Below the pieces are notes generated by a model, which ran no database searches, had not been told where the DNA came from, and worked only from the letters and a program-made list of their open reading frames with translations. A stretch of 64,000 bases of DNA from Coturnix japonica. Taxonomy: Eukaryota; Chordata; Aves; Galliformes; Phasianidae. Position 1 is the stretch's first letter. Every line of letters begins with the position of its first letter. A program made the translations under genes and the position numbers. Shown piece by piece: positions 40,310-51,679 of the stretch. The stretch covers positions 54,290,894 to 54,354,893 of the forward strand of contig NC_029518.1 in assembly GCF_001577835.2 (NCBI RefSeq), read 5' to 3'.

Positions 40310-40570
40310 ACAAAGGCACTCACCCACTCCAAGGCCTTCAAGATAGGTGCTCACTGATGTCAAGGCTCACCACAAGAACTCCACACAGGAGCAATCTCCA
40401 GAAAACAATGCTACCTTAGTGGTGGTCAGCCCTTAAATGGGATCTAGGAGAGGAGGAGTCAAGCTCCACCCCTTCCAGGAGCACAGCTGAATTACCTTCA
40501 CCTGTGCTCCCGCAGCTGGCTCATTGCTTGCCTCAGGTGGTTAATCAGAGCTTCCCACTGTTTCCCTTAC
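40310..40570. repeat. Possible unclassified interspersed repeat
   Basis: A block of about 260 bases differs in texture from its surroundings (CACCACAAGAACTCCACACA, GTCAAGCTCCACCCCTTCC, CAGGTGGTTAATCAGAGC). It feels familiar from galliform repeats, but I cannot name the family or fix its ends. Confidence 0.3.
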
Positions 40571-40943
40571 AGTAAGTTTCCTGATACTTCAGATTCTGCT
40601 GTAATTATTCTTTGAATTGAAAAAAAAATCCAGGATAAGTGTTCATTTTCAGCATGGGTCAGATTGCTGTGGTAGTAAAATCAGTTATTTTGAAAAGCTG
40701 GGAGGCCAGGCTAAAGAAAGAGAACGTTCCTTTCAGCCGTGGGCTGACAGCCTGGGATTGTTTCCAGCCCCCACTTCTGAGCTGAACCAGCACCTGGCTC
40801 ACTCCTCTGAGAGCTGTCTTGCTGTGCTACCACACTGTCACTGCTGAATGCCTGTGACAGGTTAGCCTTCTTAGAACTGTGGCAGTTGACTACTAGGGGT
40901 GGGTGCATGGCCTTCTTGACATTGGAATGGTTATTTCTCCACA

Positions 40944-41018
40944 ATATATATATATATATGTATGTATATATATATATATATGTATGTATGTATATGTATA
41001 TGTATATGTATGTATGTT
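40944..41018 (+). repeat. (TA)n/(TATG)n compound microsatellite
   Basis: About 75 bases of alternating TA and TATG units. Confidence 0.95.
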
Positions 41019-44000
41019 TATTTTTCTGTGTAGATGGGATGTCTGCAATCCATAGGTAGATAAAAGGAGAGCAGAGAGGAGATGTTGCCTAAATGTACTC
41101 TTGCTATGGTCATAGATAGTTCACAAAGCTTCTCTATAACCTGTCTTAATTGTACTTTCATTGTCATACACTTGGTTTGCCAATATTCTTTGATGCAGTT
41201 TTGGATATTTAAAGGTTGGCTTCCTTTTACCTGGGTCTCAGGTCAGCATGACGGAGAGAAGGTACTCAATTATAAGACATGGAAGAAGAATCTGTCCCGG
41301 AGTCTTTGTTGTTGTTATTGTTGTTTTAAATAATAGGTAACTCACAACACTGGAATGCAGAAGTACCTGACTACGTGGCTGAATTTGCTTCCGAATATGA
41401 TAAATTTGAAATAAAAATCTCAAGTATTTTTAATTTCATTTATGTTCTTCCTCAAAAGTTTGACCAATAACTTTCCACCTCACACCAAAGGTTGATAGGA
41501 AAACAGTGCAGTAGCAATAAGAAGGGTAAAGAAATCAACACCTTGAGTACAGATCAGTTTAACCAGCAGTTGAGTATGCAGTTAAACTCACACCTTTCTG
41601 AAGTTTTGGAAAACAGGAGCTTTCAGATCCAAACTTGATCTTATGTCTTCCAGGCAACCTCTCAGAAGATACAGGACTATTTTAATTCAGCTTTTGAAGT
41701 GCTTCCAATCTTGTACACCTGTGATAGGCACAAAACTTTGCATGTCTGACAATCGATGGACTGTTTAGAAAATGAAAGCTTCTTTATTTTTCTTTCTTTT
41801 TTCTCTTTTTTTCCCCAAAAGACTTATTTTCTACTTGTTCTCATATTGCACTCTTGTCAGAAGGACACACACTCATCTGTTCCCATGGCATTCAGGTTGC
41901 AGCTTATTTCATTATTCTTCTTTTCTTTTTTTGTTTTTATGGAGAAAATAACCTGCAGTAAAACTCCATGCTGCCTTCTCAAAGGCTAACAGTCCTTTGC
42001 CTATGGATAAAAACGTGCTATCAATAGGCCACGAGGTGGCACCCCAGCCACATGTCTGCCACTATATCTCTCTCGGCCTCCCAACCAATCGCTGAAACAG
42101 ATTTCAGTTTAATTTTTAAGGTAATGTTATACCCATTCAATTGTGATAAGCTCTGAAGTAACGAAGGTTTTGTATTGCTGGCAGAGAAACTTCGTGTTAT
42201 TAAGAAACCGTTATTAAGCCAAATCATAAGCAACGTTTTTCTTTCTCCTCCATCCTTTTTCCACCTCTTTTCTTACATGAGATTTGCAACGAGAGATCGT
42301 GCAGAAATTTGTGCCAAGGCAGAGGAGGCAGCCAGTGTTTCTGCATCCCAGGTGGGCGGGCATCACGACTGGCTGGCAGGGAGACACGAAGCTCCGCTTG
42401 GGTTCCCTGCTGCACCGGTTGGCGAGACCATGGGAGCCGGCTGTGCTGTGACACGAGTGCTGTTGTCACCATGGCAGTGAGCAGACACAAACAAGGCAAA
42501 GTGCGTATTAGATAAACTGCTGGAGATGGAAGGAGAAGAAAAAAGAAGTGTCAGACACATAACCCTTTATTCTGACTATTGTTTTTTTTCCCCCCAACAA
42601 GTTTTCTGTAAAATAGTACTGTCTGAAGTGTAAATCTCTCCTAGACAGAGATTTGATGTGCAGCATTTCCCAGGCAGTAAGATAAACCTAAAAAGCACAG
42701 CAATCTCATTGCAAATCCCACCATAACTGTCGCTTCAGAACAACAGTTAGAAAGCTCACTCTGAGTCATATTTTGGAAGAAGTTGCTTAATCTGAAATAA
42801 GGCACCTTATTTAAGGCATTGATAACAAAAGTTCAGTGGAGATATAATTACCTCACATAGCTCTATCCAAGGGCTATTTTCCAAAAAGGTTTTTTTATAG
42901 GAGCAATCACTGTGTCCTTTTCAGTAGTGTTCTGGTAACGAAACCATGAAAGTTCTGACCCTTTTAAACATTTGAATGTTTTCAGACATTCTAAAGATCT
43001 GCTTCTAAACCTGTTTTATTACTGCCTTGTGGCTACAGTCAACCACTATTTTCTGCTTTTTTTATGCTTTCTCTCCCACGTGCGCTTTGATTAATCACAC
43101 CTTAGTAAACTACATTGACAATGCATTGTGCTGTGCTTAATCTTGGCCTAGCTGGCAGGAAAACAGAGCTGGGAGGTGCCAGTTTCCCCTGAAAGCAGGA
43201 AAACAGTAATAGACAATAAACTGATACTTCAACACATGCACTGATTGTCGGTGCTGCCTGCTGTGTCAGACAGGGCATAGTGGTGACCCAGGTGAGGCTG
43301 TTGGGGCTGGTGGGCATGGCCATGGCAAGGAGCCTTCTCCAGCTCTGCCACTGCCCTGAACAGCCCCTGCCTTGTGCAAGGATGTTTTCGACAAACGTGA
43401 CAGCTTTTCTATGCATAAACATATATAAACATTTCTATGCATAAACCGTATCACCTAAGGTGCAGTTCTGCATAAGTGGTCCAGCAAAATGAATGAAAGA
43501 AGCAGGGTGATCTCATTTGTTCCCATCATCCTGGCGTGCTTGCTGCTAGTCAGCTATTACAGTATGCTGATCTTACTTTGCAGTAAATATAAATAAATAT
43601 ATATAATCGTATACATAGAGTGGTTAAAAATAATGTAATAAATTCTGCTTCTACTCTGGTCGTATTGAAGGGAATTTTTTCTTCCATATCATTTCAATAG
43701 CATCAGAAATTTGCATCCCTCACAACCTGGTTTTAGGGCAGCTACAAACTGGAGGCTTACAGATAGGGCCAGAAACTTCAGAGGGGTGCTGATGAGATTG
43801 GGTTGGAGGAAAACTCTTGGTGTCTGGCATCTAATTTGACAAGATCAAGGACAAGAAACTGAATAACTTTATCCCTGTTGTGCAGCTGGGCAGCCAGGAA
43901 GGAGACAAACTGTTGCGTTTCTGACATATTTAAACATTCAGAAGAAGCTTGGCACCTAAATATTTTTACAAATCAGACAAATGAGAATGCATCCTCTGAA

Positions 44001-47000
44001 GTTTTGGTCCTGCAAGGGCTTAAAAGCACGACTGACTTTATTTATGTCAACAGTCCCACTGAAGTGGAATAGTTCATCTGAGTAGGGCTGCTTACATACT
44101 TACTGGCTCTACAGGATCAGTCCTTAAGCACATATCAGTTTTGAATATCAGACTACTTTTGGAAAGCAACAGGAAATGCCCCTTAACTGAAGAAGTCATG
44201 CACAGTTGTAGCTAAAAGATGTATCTCTGACATGTTCAGCTTTTCTTTCGTTAGAGGATTATACATAGAAAAAACAGAAGGTGTGAAGGGGATTTATTTC
44301 TCTCTTCTTTCCCTTCCCCCCCCCCCTCCCTTCAGTTGCAACGAAAGGCACAGAAATACCACACTGCAAAAGCTGGACATATGGAGAAGCTGGTTTTACA
44401 TATTTATATTGAATTATTACTTTTCTATTGTTTTGTTTGTGGCTACCGCTACTGGGCATCCTTAGGTCTTGACGGTCACATCAAAGGAACTGCTCTGGCG
44501 TGAGAACCGGTCAAAGTGAGCCAGATAATTCATGGATTTATTACTGAGGTTGGTTCCCATGATTGTCAGTGGGCAGCAGGCATGGCTGTGTCGTAATCCT
44601 CATTCTCTCTGTAAAGCACATACTGCCTTAAAAAGGTTTAATGATCCAACAGTGATTTACTAATGGGAATCTTTCTTGTAGGTTTAGCAGGACTTAGAGG
44701 AAGACAGGGCAGCACATTCAGGTCACTTTTCAGCTCTATCATTGGGCAGAAATGTTGGTATTTGTTTTGCTTTGTTTTCAGATTCATGCTTAGAGCATTT
44801 TTATCTGCTAACTGTGAAGGGAAATAAATAGAAGAGGAAAAGCCATTGTGGCTGAGCAGGTATCAGATGCGTCATAATGAGGGGAGGGTAGGAAGCAGGC
44901 ATTGAGGATGGCAGATCAAGACTGGATATCCAAGGTAACTAATAAAAAGCACATATTTTGAGATCCTTAAACAAAAGCGAGTGGAGACAAGAGATGCGAG
45001 GCAGCCCAGTGAAGCCACTGCTGTGCTGCTGGTGCTTACCTCCAGCTGTCAGCTGGGAAAATGCTTGGCAGGGCCATTTTTATTGCTGTTTCACCCCATT
45101 TGCCTTTCCTTTTGTTGGGAGGGGTGGGAGGAGGCTGCCGGGTGAGAGAACTGCCCAGCATGGGGCAGGGGAGGGGGAGAAGGAGAGGAAGCGGCTCTGC
45201 CTTGTCCCACTGAGGCAACGCTCCCAGCGCAGTGCCGCTGGCCTGGTGCCTCCGCAGAACAACAAACCCAGAAAACCCAAACAAAACACACTGCTCCCTT
45301 CTTCCTCACCAAAATACTTCTAAAAGAGGGAGACAGAATGGAGGGAAGCAATGTTATTTTATTTTAAGGCTTGCAGATTAAACCATAGTGTTGTGCTGGG
45401 AAGCGTCATTGAAAACTACTTGAGCTATCCACACGTAATACCTATCATCTTGTTAATCCTGTTGCAAAAGCGTACCTGAAATGTGTAAATTTTTGTTTTA
45501 AAGTCCTCAAAAGAGATTCATCTCCTAAAGCAAAGTGAAGTTACTTGTGTCTTTCTGATATATGAAAAAAAATCCCCCAGAACATTCAGAGTTAAACCAA
45601 AACTAAGAAAAAAGAAAAAGCGTGGGCCCTTCAGTAATTGTAGCTTTTGCTCCTTAGGTTTATGGATTGCCTTATAGTCATTTATGAGATTTTCACATAC
45701 CACACAGTAATGTAGAATACTATTTATGGGTATTTGCAGGTAAAACCCTTCTTTAACATTTACCAGTGACGTGTTGCTTCCTGGATCAGGTGGCTGGTTT
45801 AATGGAAGGAGGGCTTGCAGTGTAACTTACATGAAGATGTGGGCAGAGTTACACATTTCTGAACTGATTGCAATCACAATTTCAATGTTGCATCAGAGGA
45901 CATCTATTTCTCTGAAGACTTCCCTTTGTAGAAGAGAAAAATGCTGAACACAGACTACATGGAAAGTAGAATGAAATCAAAAGCCCAGAGGGAGTTTCAT
46001 GTAGAATAAGTAATAGCAATGTTCAGATAAGCATTGTCTAAGACATTTAGCTTTGCCTGAATTCAGCGTTGGCAGCTGTAGCTGTAAAAAGCAGTCCACC
46101 TCTCCAGACCATCAAACTCATTTAAACGGACTCATTTCTTTTTATTTCCTGCATTAGTTTCCTTTCTCCTTCTGATCTTCGAGCTTCTAGGGTACAACGC
46201 TAATTCACGTTGCCCAGCTTTGCACTGCGATCATGAATGCAGAAAAATATCCCATGAAAAGAAATGGTATTAAGATCATGCTGCTACTGCTGCAGCCCTC
46301 TGGCTGCAGAGAAATTTGGGTATTAGTGATGAATGAGCTCATTGCAAGCATTAACTGGTTGTAATTTTACAAGATCAGTGGATGATAATCTCACATTATC
46401 TTCAAATTGTTTTGAAAAATGGTTATATTCTCATCAGGGGAGGAGATATCTGATTCTATGGAAAAAAGTATTAGACTGCATTTTAAAATATCATTAAATT
46501 CCACCTTTTCACAGATGATGCAAGATAGAAAAGGAAAAAATTAGTTCCCTGGGCATAACCATTTCGTGTCATTTCAAGCAACAGCTGCATAGACTGGCAG
46601 AGACTTTGGAAGACGTGAGGGAGATGTGCCTGCCAGGGGGCAGGATGGATCCCTGCTGAGGACACCACAGATATTTAGGCAAGTGAATGCAGACTAAATA
46701 TGCATTAATACAGCTGTGGCACTTTCCCACTCCCAGTAGTAGCAGTTGCCAGAGGCAAAAAAATAACAATAAACAACAAAAAGCCCCAAACTAACAACAA
46801 ACAAACAAAACATAAACACAAATCTCACCTCTTCACGGTTAATTACCTGTCAAACATTTGTTTAATCTGTAAATCAGGAAAGGCTGGGCGTAGGTTCTGG
46901 CTCAGATGGTGGCATTTCTGGCACCTGCCTAGTGTTCTCTGCTTATCATGTATTGTCATGGGCAGGTGGGCTCCTGCTGTCACTCCTTCTGAGACCTTCA

Positions 47001-48679
47001 CACATCAGTTTCCAAAACAGTGGTCTTTGCCAGTGTGAAATGGTGAAGAAGGGGAAAAGTGCATGTAAACCTTCAGCTTTGAGTAAAACTATGCCCAGGT
47101 TCAGGCACAGGAAGTCTGCAAAGAAAGATACACATTCACCTTTTCTTGAAGTCAGACAAAACCATCTGTAACTACTGAATCCCTTAAATCCTCATCTGTG
47201 TGATCTCAGGCTGTCTATGCCCACTGAAGCAAATGGCCAGGGATCCTAGTGACTACAGAGCTAATAGGAGGCCAGATTAAGATTCACTAGTAATTTCTTA
47301 TGTAAGATCTTCTAGTGAAAATACGCTTGTGAACTTTTTCTATTAATGTGAAGAATTCTATCACTGTTAGTAGTCGTAAGAATTTGCCAACACCCATGTC
47401 CTGAGTGTTGGCCCATGCCCTTTACATGCCTTGAGACTGCCTGAATGAAGGCCCATCTTTCAGAGTTGCTTCAAACAAACATGTTGAGGGATGGCACCAA
47501 GGAGGCAGCAGCAAGACCTGGCCCCCCAGCAGCTGCCAGGGTACAACTCCTGAAATTTAAGGTTCTAACCCACACATGGAAAAGTTACTCAGAGCTAAAG
47601 TTAGTCAGATACACTGTTGAGTGAACAGTCTGATTTGCTTTCTTGGGCTACATGCTATGATGTAGATCCCAAGTTTTCCTTGCCCAGGACTGCTGCTTAG
47701 TTGAATGCAGAATAAAGACAGGAAAAGGCTGAAGTAAATGTGTGCAGAGCCACATTCTACCTTTTGGCACTCAGTTACACCCAAGTGGACATCTTTCCTT
47801 TGCTCTGTTCTAGTACTTGTAGGGATTCCTTCAGCTCTGACCCACCCAAGCCTATTACCTTCTGATGTCTTTCCAAGGGCACATGTATGATAAACTGCTT
47901 CTGCTCTCATTTCTCACTCAGGAAACCTTCATGTGCCATGACAGAGGTGACATCCTATATGGGGGCTCAGGACTAAACAGGGACGTAGGCTGAGCTCCTG
48001 CCTTGCCCAGTGCTGGTCTCAAAAAACAAATTGAAACCAGACAAAAACCAAAACAAAGCAGAAAAAGAAAATAGAGGAGATATCAGCCACTCAGCATACA
48101 CAAACTTGGCTTGTTTCATTAGAGTGAAGACAGGCCCAAATGCAAAGGCTGCACAAATCCACTCATGATGCTTTGGTTCAGGAAGCTAAAATAACCACAG
48201 TTCTGTCTAATCAGTTTCTGAAAAATATTTTTTCAAGCTACCTTTCTTCACGACTGTTGCCTTTAGGGAGACAGACTATAATGATATGGGGCACAGCAAA
48301 TAATAGTTCGAAGCCCTTAGCTGGAACCAAGTGAGTGGTTGCCTGTTCTTACCACAGTAAGATGTAGGGAGACCTCCTACCAGGCTCTTAGATGGCAGGT
48401 TAATAGTTAACAGCTTAAAGTCAAGTAGGGTTGAAATCTGCTTTTTCATGCAAATAAACACCACTTTTTTTCACTGGTGTGACCTTTCTTCTTGAAAGTG
48501 CCCAGGGAGAAAATGAATGATACCTTAACTGGATGCTGCTGGACATGCTGAACTGCCATTGGGCAGTTACGTTGAGAGACAAAGAAATGTCTGAATCTCC
48601 CACAAACAGCAAAACTTCACAAAATACCATGTATGATTTATGGCATGGGATACATTTTATGCATCCTCCTATTTTTACA

Positions 48680-48743
48680 TTTTATTTTATTTTATTTTAT
48701 TTTATTTTATTTTATTTTATTTTATTTTATTTTATTTTATTTT
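48680..48743 (+). repeat. (TTTTA)n microsatellite
   Basis: About thirteen perfect pentanucleotide units, followed some 45 bases later by a run of twelve C. The repetitive open frames here are artefacts. Confidence 0.97.
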
Positions 48744-49519
48744 GCCTGTTTTATCCATGGGACAGCATGCTGTTCATGTAAATCTAAGCCCCCCCCCCCC
48801 TCCATTGCCTGAACTGAGGTCTCACTTATGCAGGTGTGGATCAGCTACATTTCTAACACTTGGGAGGCAAGTGGTGGTGGGAGCAAGTCATTGAGCTGAG
48901 GCTGCATTTTGGCAATGGATGCTGTCTCGGGGAGGCTGCAGGGTTGTCACCTCATTTCTGTGCCTCAGTCTTGTCACCTGTTAGGTGAGCCTAATAGATC
49001 TTCTAGCACCTTTCAGACTTATAAGACTCTGTGCTTATCCTATGGCTAGGGAATTACACACCTTCCACTAACATTCTCTGCAGACCTAACATGAAACAAA
49101 CTCTTGCCTCAGTGAGAACTGAAGTTAGGAAACCAGAACCGGAGGTGAAAACTGCCCAGTCTTATTCTCAGTGTTGAATGTCATTTGGTTACATTTTTCT
49201 CCTTCTATGCGTAGATCCCTTAGTGAGGGTGAATGAATGCTGGATCAAGAAACCCCAATGCTTTAGGGCGCTCTCTGGGATGGACAGATGGATCTGTTTC
49301 ATTAAGTGCCCCACCAACGCAGAAACAAAAAGCAATGCTGTTTTACTGTTCATTTTCCTGCCCGTTTAAACGCATCCTGGAGGAGACAGGCTTCTGATTG
49401 AACAGGAGCAGGAGAGAGGCAGATGGGTGTGTTTCCGGCCACAGAGCCCACGAATACTTCTCAAGAGCAAATAAAAACTGCAACAAATCATCCATAAAAC
49501 GCAGTCAAAAAGGACTTCG

Positions 49520-49525
49520 TTTAAT
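49520..49525 (-). promoter_or_regulatory. Candidate distal polyadenylation signal of HEY2 (ATTAAA)
   Basis: ATTAAA on the minus strand is followed 10-40 bases downstream by T/G-rich sequence, as expected for a cleavage site near 49,500. It is the best signal to the left of the proximal pair. Confidence 0.4.
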
Positions 49526-50550
49526 TAGTGATATGTAAAGACTTTTGCATAGAAAAAGGTTAACAAAGTAATGCATAAAAGACCAACTAGGTACAGTATT
49601 TTTAAAACAAATAGTTTAAAGTATATTTTGCGTAATGTTTAACATTCTCAATGCTTACTGCTTTCTCCACACAGCAGAGAAATGAAGTGCATAATAATAC
49701 ATGCTGTGTTTTTTTTTTCTTTTTCTTTTTTTTTAACATAAAATCTCTAGTTTTTGACTTGATGTATTAAAATACTTAGGTTATTTTTAAGTCACCGTAA
49801 TAAAAAAGGAAAGCCAAACATTTTATGCAGCACTAGTAGTCTGGGTATTGACAAAATAACTTACTGCCATCCCCTTTAATACATTCATTTTGGTTTGGAA
49901 TCAAACCCACATTACATTGTTGGCATGCTAACAGCCAATTTAAAATTGTCCCTACCATCACTTCATTCATACCCAGAGCGATTGTTATCCCAGAAGTTGA
50001 TAGCGAAAAGAAGAGGGATTTTGCACAGAGTTGGCTAAAAGTAAACGTCCGAATGCAGCTAAATAAGTTAAATAGAACTCTCACAACAACAGGTCTCTTG
50101 TATTGGCATGAGCCAACCCCACGGAAGCGTGCGTGCTGTCAGCAGGTGGTTCCTTCTGGGTGCATGACAACCTACTGTTTGTGCAGATACAAGCTAGCAC
50201 CATAGTTAAGCCATAAAAAAAAAGGTGCCTCAAGGTTCACAGGCACTGCTGAAACGTTCATTAATCCAAGCACTGATAAGATAATCGCTTTTACCAGGGC
50301 TGTGCTAGATGTCACAATTTGGCAAGTCTGTACAAAGGAAGGAGACTAAGTAAGCGAGTTCCAGGCCTGTCAAATTGGACGTTGTTTCTCAGCAGCCTTT
50401 TGGCTAAATGGACCTGTCTGCTTAAAGAGCACACTCTCCTGGAAGAATATTGCTGTCCTGAAGCTGCATGCAGGACTGCCTATCTCTCCCAGATCACTCC
50501 CATACCTGTGCAATGTTATTGGTTTTAGCAGAACACACGTATATATAAGT

Positions 50551-50566
50551 TTTATTTCTTTTTATT
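50551..50566 (-). promoter_or_regulatory. Candidate proximal polyadenylation signals of HEY2
   Basis: Two AATAAA hexamers read on the minus strand at 50,566-50,561 and 50,556-50,551, about 435-450 bases after the HEY2 stop. They overlap a short TTA microsatellite on the plus strand, so one or both could be incidental. Confidence 0.35.
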
Positions 50567-50587
50567 ATTATTATTATTATTATTATC
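50561..50587 (+). repeat. (TTA)n microsatellite in HEY2 3' UTR
   Basis: About eight TTA units on the plus strand, TAA on the HEY2 sense strand. Confidence 0.9.
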
Positions 50588-50905
50588 GTTTAGATGTCAG
50601 GCACTTAGGAAAATCAAATTCTTTTTTGAGCCCCAGGAGACCTGATGGGGGTGATCCCTTGCCTCTCCCACAACTGTGCATGTACAGCCAGAGAACTGTT
50701 AACACTAGTGCCTATGGATCTCCTGGGGAACATCCACATGCCAACGCAGTGGTGATGCTTCTGAAAGCCACTGCCCCAAGGTGCCCTCAGCGCAACTGCC
50801 AAGAGGAGCAGGCTGCCCGTATCCCTTCCAGTGCCTGTAGTGAGGGGCTGGCTGCCAGGCCCTGTGTGACAGTGGCCCTTGGCCCTCAGCGACGTCACAG
50901 GAGCC

Positions 50906-50951
50906 GTGTGTGTGTGTGCATGTGTGTGCATGAGTGTGTGTATGTGTGTGA
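50906..50951 (+). repeat. Imperfect (GT)n run in HEY2 3' UTR
   Basis: An interrupted GT run on the plus strand. In the HEY2 transcript it is CA-rich, starting about 50 bases after the stop codon. Confidence 0.9.
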
Positions 50952-50999
50952 GCGCATGGAGGGAGAAGAGGGAACTGGGTAGGGAAGAAGAGAGGGCAC

Positions 51000-51679
51000 T
51001 TAGAAGGCTCCAACCTCGGTCCCCCAAGGTCGGTAGGGCTTGCCGCTAGCCCCATTGCCAGCCTGCTGGGGGTTGGATGAGGCTGACACGGCCAACGGCG
51101 GGGTGATGGCTGTAGCTGCCGCCACTGCAGCAGCAGCTGCGCTTGGAGGGAGCATGGGGAAGGTGCTGGTGAAGGAGAGGGGAAAGCTCTGGGCAGCTGC
51201 TGTGGCAGCAGCGGCTGCGGCATGAACGGTGGCCGAGAGGGAGAGGAGAGAGGTAGAGAGTGGGGGGACGCAGGGAGCAACACTGCCCGCTGCGGGGACC
51301 CTGAGGGCAGCATCGGTGTGGGCGAAGGTAGCGGTGAGCAGTGCAGAGCCGTGGGGAGGCACTTCTGAGGAGAGTCTGCATGGGGCGGCCTCGGGGGTGT
51401 GGAGTCCATTGGGCTGCAGCAGGGCAGCCGGGAGATGGTGGAAAGCGGCTGCCCAGTGGTGTGGGTGCAGCGGGTGGTGGTGGTGGGCCATGGAGGAGGT
51501 CATGGCAGCCGCTTCCCGCTGAGAGGCGCAGGTGCTGAGATGGGACACCAGTCTGACACGCAGTGGGTCAGAGGTGTCGAGGCCTTCCACAGATGTCAGG
51601 TACCTTGCAACTTCAGTCAAGCACTCCCGGAAGCCAATGCTCATGAAATCCATGGCCAGTGAGTGAGCATCAAAATAAC
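51000..51679 (-). CDS. HEY2: HEY2 coding exon 5 (Orange domain, His/Ala-rich region, YRPW tail)
   Basis: The acceptor cctcttgcag precedes 51679, and the exon runs 680 bases to the stop at 51002-51000. It begins [18 protein letters not shown], the Orange domain, then [17 protein letters not shown], two alanine-rich runs, and ends [13 protein letters not shown]. The open frame continues to 51,740 in intron 4, but the exon 4 phase and the acceptor define 51679 as the true edge. The GC-rich repetitive codons create several long antisense and shifted open frames that are shadows. Confidence 0.98.

Larger units (their letters stand above)
38897..49499. other. Intergenic region between tRNA-Glu and the HEY2 3' end
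   Basis: No gene is recognised in about 10.6 kb. It has microsatellites (40.9, 48.7 kb), C-runs at 44,326-44,336 and 48,789-48,800, a three-copy minisatellite at 40.2 kb, a possible interspersed repeat at 40.3-40.6 kb, and a GC-richer stretch at 45.0-45.25 kb. No convincing CR1 is seen. Confidence 0.6.
49500..50999 (-). other. HEY2: HEY2 3' untranslated region (inferred extent)
   Basis: This lies directly downstream of the HEY2 stop. Minus-strand AATAAA signals occur at 50,556-50,551 and 50,566-50,561, and an ATTAAA variant at 49,525-49,520 is followed by T/G-rich sequence. The distal site gives a UTR of about 1.5 kb, similar to what I recall for mammalian HEY2. A CA-rich stretch sits soon after the stop. 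The stop-side boundary is certain; the 3' end is inferred from the signals alone. Confidence 0.55.

Noticed and set aside
44958-45323. 121-codon plus-strand open frame and three minus-strand frames near 45.1 kb
   Set aside because: A GC-richer patch gives overlapping frames on both strands. No domain, splice context or promoter is recognised.
48930-49035. Sequence resembling an ancient MIR-type SINE (CTCAGTCTTGTCACCTGTTAG)
   Set aside because: The match is short and I could not follow it through the MIR core, so it is not called.
50705-51409. 234-codon minus-strand open frame overlapping HEY2 exon 5
   Set aside because: A shifted frame over GC-rich HEY2 coding sequence and its CA-rich UTR. 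The HEY2 frame has full family agreement.
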